Assembly (NCBI GenBank): GCA_002368795.1
Contig: DFFG01000009.1
Location: 13,080 to 43,898, forward strand
Reading direction: 5' to 3'
DNA length: 30,819 nucleotides
DNA from: Eubacterium sp. UBA3782
GTDB lineage: Bacteria > Bacillota > Clostridia > Lachnospirales > Lachnospiraceae
The notes under the pieces were generated by a model. That model ran no database searches. It had not been told where the DNA came from and saw only the letters and a program-made list of their open reading frames with translations. The position numbers were made by a program, and so were the translations under genes. Shown one piece after another: positions 23,691 through 30,819 of this stretch (positions are counted from its first letter, which is position 1; each line of letters begins with the position of its first letter).

Positions 23691-24476
23691 TGATCGGATT
23701 GGCCTTGCAGATGTCTCATGAGTAAGAATAAGATCAATCCCAGGGTGATAACCATTCAGAATATACTGTTCGATTCTATACAGCGCATTTTCCCGGTAGG
23801 TTTCATCATCCATCATGCCCATTTGTTCCCAGTATAACGTTTTTCTTCGCTTAACATTAAGAACCGTGAAATCCGGATGGATCGTCCCGATACCCTGGAG
23901 ATAAAGTGGACGTTCATAATAAAAGGGAATCTTTTTCTTTTCCAACATCTCAGCAATCATCCATTCGGTTTTGGACCTCACCCGTATACCGCTGCTCGTA
24001 TAGTATTCCGCTGCATCAGGAGAAAAACCTTTCCTTTCATAAGATTCGGCCAGCCATTTCTCAACATATGCCTTCTGATCTAAGGTGATCGGAGTAATCA
24101 TGTTGCGGCGAGCAGGAACCATCCTTGCCGCAATCAGCTCCTCTGGACCGGAGAAGAACTCCTCCTTTTCCCGGGTTTCTTTTTTATATAACCTATCAAG
24201 TGTGCAAACCAGATTCAACTCTTTCTTAAGCAACGGTAAAATCTTCTTATCGTAGTCAGATTGGGCAAGCAGCCTTGCTCTTTCTCCTTGACTAGTAGCA
24301 AGATATTTACCTGTTGAGTCACCTTTTTTATTCATCTCATAAAACCTGGGATGAGAATTCCTCATGCTAACACGGAGCCTGCTTTCAGGCGCATTTTTCA
24401 TCCTGCTTTCTATCTCTTCTATTCTCGCCGACAACACGTGTTTTCTGCTTTCCAACGCTTCTGATAAAGTACTCAT
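23649..24476 (-). CDS. PD-(D/E)XK-like nuclease-fold protein of unknown function
   Basis: A 275-residue protein. The C-terminal half fits a PD-(D/E)XK-type nuclease fold: SKTEWMIAEMLEKKKIPFYY (Glu about 171), HPDFTVLNVK (Asp about 202) and TLYWEQMGMMDD (Glu about 217), with Gln in place of the usual Lys or His of the ExK/ExH triad, so catalysis is uncertain. The N-terminal half is charged and helical. It may act on DNA or be a degraded nuclease; no methylase or restriction partner is nearby. The ATG at 24476 has AAAGGAG upstream; the frame to 24512 is a weaker start. It ends in the 58-bp repeat array, so its last twelve codons are repeated downstream. It is flanked by repeats on both sides, unlike a housekeeping gene. 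Confidence 0.68.
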   Translation of the reverse strand: MSTLSEALESRKHVLSARIEEIESRMKNAPESRLRVSMRNSHPRFYEMNKKGDSTGKYLATSQGERARLLAQSDYDKKILPLLKKELNLVCTLDRLYKKETREKEEFFSGPEELIAARMVPARRNMITPITLDQKAYVEKWLAESYERKGFSPDAAEYYTSSGIRVRSKTEWMIAEMLEKKKIPFYYERPLYLQGIGTIHPDFTVLNVKRRKTLYWEQMGMMDDETYRENALYRIEQYILNGYHPGIDLILTHETSARPIRSKIIEKMIDTYLLS

Positions 24477-24719
24477 ATCGCTCCTTTGCCTAATGTACTG
24501 GTTAATAATCAATCATCATTGCAAACACATCTCAATTCTGTACCGACAGCTATTATTTAGACACTCCGCCCTGATGCTGTCCTACTATGATCATCCGTAT
24601 CAGTCCAAGATGTCAGTAAAAAGCATGACAGGCTGTCACTACAATTTCTGAATATCCTCACATTGACTGAAAAATGAATTTACAGAGAGTTTAGTTACCT
24701 CGCGCGCTCTCTCTAATAG

Positions 24720-25450
24720 CCTGAGGGGTGGCTAAGACTTGAATTTGATGGGGGGAGTCACCTCGCTATGCCTCTATTCTGGCTTGATGGTGACTATGAT
24801 TTGATCTGGATGGGGGGTAGTCACTTCGCTTTACCTCTATATTGGCTTGAAGGTGACTAAGACTTGTCCCTGATGTGGGTTTAGCCACTTCACTTTGCCT
24901 CTATTCTGGCTTGATGATAACTAAGATTTGATCAGGATGAGAGTTTAGTCACTTCGCGCTGCTTCTCTACTGGCTTGACGGTGACTAAGACTTGTCCTTG
25001 ATGAAGGGTAGTCACCTCACTTTGCCTCTATTCTGGCTTGACGGTGACTAAGACTTGTCCCTGATGTGGAGTAGTCACGTCACTCTGCCTCTATTCTGGC
25101 TTGATGGTGACTAAGATTTGATCTGAATGGGGGCTAGTCACTTCACTCTGCCTCTCCAATGGCCTAGTGGTGACTAAGGTTTGATCTTGATGTGGGTTTA
25201 GTCACCTCGCTCTGCCTCTATTCTGGCTTGATGGTGACTAAGATTTGATCTGGATGGGGGGTTAGTCACTTCACTCTGCCTCTCCAATGGCCTAGTGGTG
25301 ACTAAGATTTGATCTGAATGGGGGCTAGTCACCTCGCTCTGCCTCTATTCTGGCTTGATGGTGACTAAGACTTGATCTTGATAAAGGGGAGTCACCATGC
25401 ACCTGCTCTTCGCTGCACTGGCGGTGACTAAAAATCTGATTTGATAGGAA
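24720..25450. repeat. 63-bp hairpin repeat array, second locus, twelve units
   Basis: GTGACT-type starts fall at 24728, 24790, 24853, 24917, 24981, 25044, 25107, 25170, 25234, 25298, 25361 and 25424, so units are 62-64 bp. A typical unit reads GTGACTAAGATTTGATC, a G-rich stretch, then TAGTCAC; GTGACTAA and TTAGTCAC form an inverted repeat. A second weak hairpin, GCCTCTATTCTGGC, follows. Two diverged unit types alternate irregularly. The core TGACT-AGATTTGAT...AGTCAC is the same as in the array at 10600-11030. The region 24477-24719 before it shows no gene or clear promoter. Confidence 0.88.
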
Positions 25451-25462
25451 TTGAGTCATACT

Positions 25463-25488
25463 CCCCACCCGCCTGAAAACGGGCGGGG
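25463..25488. terminator. Hairpin after the response regulator gene
   Basis: CCCGCC (25468-25473) pairs with GGCGGG (25482-25487) around an eight-base loop; outer C/G bases extend it with one mismatch. It lies 46 bases past the response regulator stop on the minus strand. It has no U-tract in either direction, so termination is only likely. Confidence 0.5.
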
Positions 25489-25534
25489 AATTCAACTATC
25501 TATTTATACGTTTTTATATGCATTTTTAGTTCTT

Positions 25535-26224
25535 TTAGATCTTGAACCGGTAGCCTACGCCCCAGATCGTTTCTATGTACTGTGGCTTTGCGGTGTTGAA
25601 TTCGATCTTCTCACGAATCTTCTTGATATGTACGGTGACCGTGGCGATGTCTCCTACGGAGTCCATGTTCCAGATCTGGCGGAACAATTCTTCTTTTGTG
25701 AACACGCGGTTTGGATTTTCAGCGAGGAATGTGAGCAGGTCAAATTCTTTGTTTGTGAAGGTCTTTTCCTCTCCGTTTACCCATACACGACGGGCGGTCT
25801 TGTCGATCTTGATGCCGCGGATCTCTACGATATCGTTTTTGGGCAGGCCGCTGCTGACCAGACGCTCGTATCTGGCCAGATGGGCCTTCACCCGGGCGAC
25901 CATCTCGCTGGGGGAGAAGGGTTTTGTGATGTAGTCGTCTGCTCCGAGGCCCAGACCGTGGATCTTGTCGATATCGTCTTTCTTTGCGGATACGATGATG
26001 ATGGGGGTGTCCCGATCCTCTCTTATGCGGCGGCAGATGTCAAAGCCGTCGATGCCGGGCAGCATCAAATCAAGGATAAACAGATCGTACTCGCCGCCGA
26101 GCGCTTTCTCCAGCCCGACATCACCCTGTGTCTCGATCTCTACCTCGAAGCCCGACAGTTCCAGATAATCTTTTTCCAGCTCAGCAATCGATTCTTCATC
26201 TTCGATGATTAATATTCTGCTCAT
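25535..26224 (-). CDS. OmpR/PhoB-family response regulator
   Basis: A 229-residue transcription regulator. The receiver domain is at 1-120 with the acidic pocket (IIEDEES), phospho-acceptor Asp about 52 in LFILDLMLPGIDG, and Lys about 102 in DDYITKPF. The winged-helix output domain is at about 130-229 and ends TIWGVGYRFKI, as usual for OmpR members. The ATG has AGGAAAAG nearby. It follows its histidine kinase gene on the same strand, but they are 301 bases apart, separated by a 53-bp repeat array, which is odd for such a pair (they normally overlap). The target genes are not known. Confidence 0.93.
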   Translation of the reverse strand: MSRILIIEDEESIAELEKDYLELSGFEVEIETQGDVGLEKALGGEYDLFILDLMLPGIDGFDICRRIREDRDTPIIIVSAKKDDIDKIHGLGLGADDYITKPFSPSEMVARVKAHLARYERLVSSGLPKNDIVEIRGIKIDKTARRVWVNGEEKTFTNKEFDLLTFLAENPNRVFTKEELFRQIWNMDSVGDIATVTVHIKKIREKIEFNTAKPQYIETIWGVGYRFKI

Positions 26225-26525
26225 GTCTTTTCCTGCCCGCGTCCAGCGGGCTTCCTTTCCTGCTTATTGTAGCGGATTGCGTTTGAATTTCCTTGTTCAA
26301 GGGCAGCCTTTCCTGCATATTGTAGAGGACTGCGCCTGTATTTCCTTGTTCCAGGACATCTCATCCTGCTTACTGTATAGGACTGCGCCTGCAATTCCTT
26401 ATTCCAGGACATCGCGTCCTGCTTACTGTAGAGGGGTGCGCCTGCATTTCCTTGTTCCAGGACATCCCTCCCTGCTTACTTTATAGGTCTGCGCCTGTAT
26501 TTACTTATTCAAAACCTTCCCGGTC
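26225..26525. repeat. 53-bp tandem array between kinase and response regulator
   Basis: TCCTGC-type starts recur at 26258, 26311, 26364, 26417 and 26470, exactly 53 bases apart, with a degenerate copy running to 26523 at the kinase stop. Units share GGCGCAG-like and CCTTGTTCCAGGACATC blocks on the plus strand. A separate perfect hairpin, GCCCGC-GTCCA-GCGGGC (26235-26251), lies just before the response regulator start codon. No gene is seen in the array. Confidence 0.85.
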
Positions 26526-28031
26526 CTATACCTCCGGCTCCTGATATTTCCGTAATACGAAGGCGATGGTCGTTCCTACGCCCTCCTTGCTGGAGGCCCA
26601 TACTTTTCCTTCGTGATCTTCAAGGATCTTCTTTACGATGGAAAGACCGATGCCGCTGCCTCCTCTGGAGCTTCTGGCTGTATCGGTCCGGTAGAACCGG
26701 TCAAAGATCCTCGTCAGATCTCTCTGGGCGATTCCTTTGCCGTTATCCTCAAATTCCACCTGGATAAAGTCGCCGACATCCTTCAGCCGGACCCGAATGA
26801 TACCCGGATCCTTGTCCATGTATTTGACGGAGTTGCCGATGATATTGTTGATCACGCGGCGGAGCTGCTCCGGATCGGCTATGATCGTCGGATCCTCCCG
26901 GAGGTAATTGGTATACTCGAACTGGATTCCCTGCTGTTCAAGCTCCATCTGGAGCTCTTCCCGGCAGTCCTCGAAGTACTCGTTGACTTTAAGCTTTGTA
27001 AAGTTGTAGGGGATTCGGTTCGTGTCGATCTTGGAGTAGAGCGTCAGCTCATTGATCAGACGGTCGATCTCCATGGTCTTGCTGTAGATGGTCCGGAGAT
27101 ATTTTTCCTGCTTCTCCGGAGTGTCTGCTACGCCGTCCATGATGCCCTCTACATATCCCTTGATTGCTGTTACCGGCGTTTTCAGATCATGGGAGATATT
27201 GCTGATCAGCTCTTTGCTCTGGCTGTCGAACTCGATTTTCTCGTCTGCGCCTTCCTTCAGACGGATACGCATCTCTTCAAAATCATTGCAGAGATCGTTC
27301 ATCTCCTGGACACCGCCGGAACGGATCCGGAAATCCAGGTTCCCGTCACGGATATTCTGGGCTGCTGCCTTCAGGTCGTTGATGGGATCAATAACGCTCC
27401 GGTATATCCCGTATCCCAGCAGGATACAGGTCAGTGTCAGGATCAGGATCAGGACCAGGACCAGCTCGCTGAACCATGACTGAAGCTCCGGCATGACCTG
27501 GTTCAGCCGTGTGACCAGGAATATCGCCCCGTAGCTTCCATCGGAAAAAGGAAACTCGATGCGCTTCATCAGGATCTGGTCACGGACGTGGATCAGCGTA
27601 TCTTCACTGAATTCCAGCGCCTCATTTCCTGCCTTCGGCAGAAGCTCTGCCAGCTGTTCCGTGGACATGGTGTCGCTTCCGTTATAGATGATATCATCGT
27701 TTTTTCTGACTGCCAGGAAGGCCCGGTTCTCCAGCAGCTCTGCATTGATCTGCGAGAGGTATTCCGGGTCGTCTGCCATGGAGGAATCTGCAGTAAGCTC
27801 CTTCTCAATGTCTATAACGATCTCCTCCATCTTGCTGGAGATCAGATAGGAGCTGTTGTATATGCTTTCGATTCCCGGATTGCTGATTCCGTAATTCTCC
27901 TCGATCTCGTTCAGCTTAAAGTGCAGCAAAGCAAAAAAAGCGAGGCTGCACACGATTGCCGGTATGATAATGACCAGGAGGAAGGTCAGGAAGATCCGGG
28001 TCCTGAGTGTCATGGATCTCTTCTGTTTCAT
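26526..28031 (-). CDS. Membrane sensor histidine kinase (HAMP, HisKA, HATPase)
   Basis: A 501-residue inner-membrane sensor. Membrane segments lie at about 13-36 (FLTFLLVIIIPAIVCSLAFF) and 189-212, with an extracytoplasmic domain of about 150 residues between them. A HAMP linker follows (about 212-262), then HisKA with phospho-acceptor His about 281 in ISNISHDLKTPVTAI, and HATPase with NNIIGNSVKYM, EDNGKGIA and GGSGIGLSIV. It should phosphorylate the regulator at 25535-26224. The frame opens at 28157, but the ATG at 28031 (MKQKRSMTLRTRIF) has AGGAT seven bases upstream, and the rest is repeat-derived. It ends at the first copy of the 53-bp array. Its ligand is unknown. Confidence 0.93.
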   Translation of the reverse strand: MKQKRSMTLRTRIFLTFLLVIIIPAIVCSLAFFALLHFKLNEIEENYGISNPGIESIYNSSYLISSKMEEIVIDIEKELTADSSMADDPEYLSQINAELLENRAFLAVRKNDDIIYNGSDTMSTEQLAELLPKAGNEALEFSEDTLIHVRDQILMKRIEFPFSDGSYGAIFLVTRLNQVMPELQSWFSELVLVLILILTLTCILLGYGIYRSVIDPINDLKAAAQNIRDGNLDFRIRSGGVQEMNDLCNDFEEMRIRLKEGADEKIEFDSQSKELISNISHDLKTPVTAIKGYVEGIMDGVADTPEKQEKYLRTIYSKTMEIDRLINELTLYSKIDTNRIPYNFTKLKVNEYFEDCREELQMELEQQGIQFEYTNYLREDPTIIADPEQLRRVINNIIGNSVKYMDKDPGIIRVRLKDVGDFIQVEFEDNGKGIAQRDLTRIFDRFYRTDTARSSRGGSGIGLSIVKKILEDHEGKVWASSKEGVGTTIAFVLRKYQEPEV

Positions 28032-28108
28032 ATTTTTTATCCTGATTTCAGCTGACAGATGATCAGCATGCCAAAGCTGCGGTGCCGGCCGGTTCCGGGA
28101 ACGGAGTT

Positions 28109-28208
28109 TCCAATTCTTCCAATGCCGTGCTCCTCCGATTCTTCCGATGCAGTGCACTTCCGAATTTTACGGGCTCGTGTTCCTTTGATTCTCCCGGGTC
28201 TGTGCTCT
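28109..28208. repeat. 25-bp degenerate tandem repeat upstream of the kinase
   Basis: Four 25-base units start at 28109, 28134, 28159 and 28184, each T(C/T)C(A/G)ATT-like and ending in a GTGCTC/GTGCACT type block, and a weaker unit may precede them. They lie in the leader of the kinase message. The rest of 28032-28449 holds the two promoters listed separately. Confidence 0.6.
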
Positions 28209-28226
28209 TCAGATGTTGTCTCCGTA

Positions 28227-28232
28227 ATTATA
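28227..28232 (-). promoter_or_regulatory. Extended -10 promoter for the kinase gene
   Basis: On the minus strand TGCTATAAT (TATAAT at 28232-28227) is an extended -10 element, the same nine bases as in the chorismate mutase promoter. The hexamer 17 bases upstream (GAAACA) is only a weak -35. The transcript would carry the 25-bp repeats in a leader of about 190 bases. Confidence 0.5.
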
Positions 28233-28329
28233 GCATATCCATGAATTCCTGTTTCTTATAATTTTGTGAACCAGACCACAGGAGACCTTTCAGAAAAAGA
28301 CTGATTTTCCCTGTGCCGTGCGTTTTTCC

Positions 28330-28359
28330 TTGAGAAAGCAGATGCGCATCCTGTATAAT
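28330..28359 (+). promoter_or_regulatory. Promoter of the surface protein gene
   Basis: TTGAGA (28330-28335), an 18-base spacer, and a consensus TATAAT (28354-28359) lie about 90 bases before the ATG at 28450. This is a good vegetative-type promoter. Confidence 0.65.
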
Positions 28360-28449
28360 TAAAGTGTGATAATATATCCTTAAACAGATTTTGTATTTTT
28401 ATGCTCACAGATTTGACCCTGCCTCTCCACGAAAGCAAAGGGCAACGCC

Positions 28450-30819
28450 ATGAAAAAAAAGGTCAAAAAATACATTATATCTGCCGCCGCTGCCGGTATC
28501 CTTATTGCCGGCGGCCGGACTGTGACCGCGGCTGAGCTGGCCGCCGATGAGCTCCTTCCGAAGGACATGCAGACAGACCAGGCAGAGCCTTTTTCCGCGG
28601 CCGACGCAGAAAGCATGGCTCCGGCAGAGGCTTCAGCCGGCATTTCTGCCGGGAATCTTCAGACTGAGGCCCCGGCTTATCTGGCTGCCGAGATTTCTCC
28701 GGCTGTTCCGGCTGCCGAGATCCCGACGGCTGTTCCGGCTGCCGAGATCCCGACGGCTGTCCCGGCTGCTGAGATCCCGCCGACAGAGGCTGCTCCTGCC
28801 CCGCAGAAAGCTGCTGCGGCTATCGTTCAGGGAACCGAAGGCGAGATCCCGGAGGAGCCTGCCGGTGATCCTGTTCCGACACCGTCCGCAGCAGAGATCT
28901 CCTCTCCTGAACCGGCGGCTCCTTTTTCCGAGGAGGCTCCCGGGGAAGTCCTGGGACAATCTGATCCCAAAGATACCCTTGCCGCGGCTCCGGAGTCTGT
29001 GAGCCCGCCCATTTTCCAGACCGCCGAGGCGCCTTATGAGGAACCCTTTGACGGACCGCTCCCGCTTCCCGGTGGGGAAGCGGCGGTGGAAGCTCCCACA
29101 GAGGCGGTCTCGACCGCTTCCATCACGCCTTCCGGAACTCTCACTGTCAAAAACAGTACGGCAGATAAAAGCGGGTCAGGCTGGAGCTATACCGCCGATA
29201 ACAAAGGAGCGACTGAGACCGGAAACAGCCTGACCATGGTGAACGCCGGACTGGAAAAACTGAATGTGCAGAAAGATCTGACCATTATAGCCGCAGGTGT
29301 AAATAAGATTACATCCATCCTGCTGAGAGGCACGGCAAATGTCAAACTGGGCGGTTCAGGCATCTTTCTGGTCGACAGTCTGCAGGCAGTAACGGGCTTT
29401 AATGGTTCCTTCGGTCTGACCGAAGACGGTTCGGCAGCTCTTTTCCTGAAAAACACCGAAGGCGCCTACATGCTCATGAACCCTTCCGGAACCCCTGGCA
29501 TTCTGGATGAAGCATATGTGCTTGAAGGAGGCGAGTATGTCATCCCCCAGGGCACGGCACTGAGGCTTCCTGCTGCCTTCGATGGGGACTTCCCTGTCTC
29601 CATCGGCTCCCTGACGGTTGCTCCGGACAGCACGCTCCACATCGAAAAGGAAGGCTCAGTCACTCTGGAGTACTCTGCAGATGAACTTTGCTTTCTTCAG
29701 GGTTTTTCTGAGCTGAATGTGCAGGGCGGGCTGCAGCTGGACGAAGGCGCGGATCTGATCTGCGATGGACGCCTGCGAGTGACCGGAAGCGGAAAAGTGA
29801 CCGGTAACGGCGTCATCCGCGGGACACGGACGGATGGCTATCCGCCGCATATCCTTTACTCCTCGGACGCCAGCGATATCACTTTGAATACTGCCGGCAT
29901 CCTTACTCAGGTGTATGCTCCGGATTCCGGGAAGCTCCCGGAGACTCCGGTAAGTATCCGCTGCAGCGGGGAATCTTCCGTAATTCTGGACTCGGATATT
30001 TCCTGTCTGAAAAGTACCGGAAATACCCATATTTACATCTCCAATACTGCAGATCCGATCCATGCAGATGAACTTCAGGCAATGGACGGCAGCCGGCTTG
30101 AGATCTCCATGTTTGACAATCCTCAAAGCGTTTTTTCAGAACTTTCCGTGTCCCGGATCACCGGAAACGGCTCTTTACTGCTCCATGCCGGACTTGTAAC
30201 AGTAACAGAAGAACTTTCCATCGCCGGCGCTGAGATTCACGGAGTTCTCCTGAACCACGGCAATACCGCGACAGCGGAATCAGCTCTCCAGATCTTCTAC
30301 GGCGGAGAGTTCTTTGACCTGACAAATTCCGGCAATACAGCAGGTACCATCTGCGCACTCTTTACGATCCGGTGGGAAATAGTATCTCATCCAGAAACAG
30401 TGTATCAGACGCACACTGTTCATGAGACTGGAGAGAAGGCTTCAACAGTCAGTCGGACAGTTCTTCTTACCGGGGAGTACCAGACAGCAGAATCCATTAT
30501 CCGGAAATTTGGGTATGAATTCGGAGAAGACAGCTCCCCGTGTATTCGTCTCATTCTCCGAGAGAATGACGGCCTGCGCATGTGCTATCTGAAACAGGAC
30601 TCCTCTGAGACCATTCCTACTGCCAGTATTGTAAGCATTACCATTCTGGATGAAGAACAGCAGTTCCCGACACTTCCTGCCAGCTCCCTGGTCTCTACCA
30701 ACACCGCATATACCGGCTCCGGCATCCTGGGCAGCGGAGGTACCATAGACACTTCGGGCAGCCTGGTACGCCTTGTTGTTTCTGAAGTCCCCGATGATCC
30801 GGATGACCCCGACGATCCG
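28450..30819 (+). CDS. Exported Pro/Ala/Glu-rich surface protein (cut by window edge)
   Basis: An open frame of 790 codons with no stop in the window. The first 27 or so residues are a Sec signal peptide: KKKVKK, hydrophobic AAAAGILIAGG, then TVTA before a cleavage site. Residues about 28-220 are low in complexity and rich in Ala, Pro and Glu, with three 9-residue tandem units (V)PAAEIPTA encoded at about 28684-28778. From about 230 there are beta-rich modules with Gly/Asn/Thr-rich turns, as in adhesins or pectin-lyase-like proteins, but no family is clear. At the edge a (P)DDPDD linker starts, often a spacer before a wall anchor. The ATG has only a weak AAAGG eight bases upstream. Likely a cell-wall or secreted protein; function unknown. 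Confidence 0.8.
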   Translation, partial: MKKKVKKYIISAAAAGILIAGGRTVTAAELAADELLPKDMQTDQAEPFSAADAESMAPAEASAGISAGNLQTEAPAYLAAEISPAVPAAEIPTAVPAAEIPTAVPAAEIPPTEAAPAPQKAAAAIVQGTEGEIPEEPAGDPVPTPSAAEISSPEPAAPFSEEAPGEVLGQSDPKDTLAAAPESVSPPIFQTAEAPYEEPFDGPLPLPGGEAAVEAPTEAVSTASITPSGTLTVKNSTADKSGSGWSYTADNKGATETGNSLTMVNAGLEKLNVQKDLTIIAAGVNKITSILLRGTANVKLGGSGIFLVDSLQAVTGFNGSFGLTEDGSAALFLKNTEGAYMLMNPSGTPGILDEAYVLEGGEYVIPQGTALRLPAAFDGDFPVSIGSLTVAPDSTLHIEKEGSVTLEYSADELCFLQGFSELNVQGGLQLDEGADLICDGRLRVTGSGKVTGNGVIRGTRTDGYPPHILYSSDASDITLNTAGILTQVYAPDSGKLPETPVSIRCSGESSVILDSDISCLKSTGNTHIYISNTADPIHADELQAMDGSRLEISMFDNPQSVFSELSVSRITGNGSLLLHAGLVTVTEELSIAGAEIHGVLLNHGNTATAESALQIFYGGEFFDLTNSGNTAGTICALFTIRWEIVSHPETVYQTHTVHETGEKASTVSRTVLLTGEYQTAESIIRKFGYEFGEDSSPCIRLILRENDGLRMCYLKQDSSETIPTASIVSITILDEEQQFPTLPASSLVSTNTAYTGSGILGSGGTIDTSGSLVRLVVSEVPDDPDDPDDP

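Noticed and set aside
26526..28157. 543-residue start for the histidine kinase
   Set aside because: The first 42 residues are encoded by the 25-bp repeat region and contain no ribosome binding site; the ATG at 28031 is preferred.

Overview
The window looks like chromosome from a Gram-positive, probably gut-dwelling Lachnospiraceae/Clostridiales bacterium. This is inferred from strong AGGAGG-type ribosome binding sites, about half G+C, the hpf-secA pair, the holB-ricT-trmN6-rsmI housekeeping cluster, a sigma/DUF4179 pair, an OmpR/HisKA two-component pair and a large exported surface protein. No rRNA, tRNA, integrase, transposase, phage gene or CRISPR array was seen.

Layout. 1-8520 is housekeeping on the minus strand: the secA start, hpf, rsmI, trmN6, a RicT/PSP1 protein with an arginine-rich tail, holB, a guanylate-kinase-like P-loop protein, a thymidylate-synthase-like protein and a chorismate mutase-ACT protein. 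8788-10453 is a plus-strand ECF-like sigma factor with its DUF4179 membrane partner. An EamA permease follows on the minus strand. 12364-23160 is the metabolic centrepiece: a minus-strand operon (UGSC-like fusion protein, FAD oxidoreductase, small membrane protein, TRAP binding protein, TRAP small and large permeases) facing a divergent plus-strand set (LysR regulator, YcxB-like membrane protein, and a paralogue of the same FAD oxidoreductase). It reads as a regulated uptake-plus-redox unit for an unknown organic acid. 23649-24476 is a PD-(D/E)XK-like protein, 25535-28031 a two-component system, and 28450 to the right edge an exported, Pro/Ala/Glu-rich surface protein that is cut off.

The most unusual property is the space between genes. 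At least eight gaps hold different short tandem repeat arrays (base units of about 23, 25, 27.5, 29, 35, 53, 58 and 63 bp), many with hairpins and most lying just past gene 3' ends. One 58-bp array consists of repeated copies of the last twelve codons plus stop of the adjacent gene. One 63-bp family occurs as arrays at two loci about 14 kb apart. Other candidates are a three-stem palindromic element upstream of secA, a two-state leader RNA before the thymidylate-synthase-like gene, and hairpins flanking the TRAP binding-protein gene.
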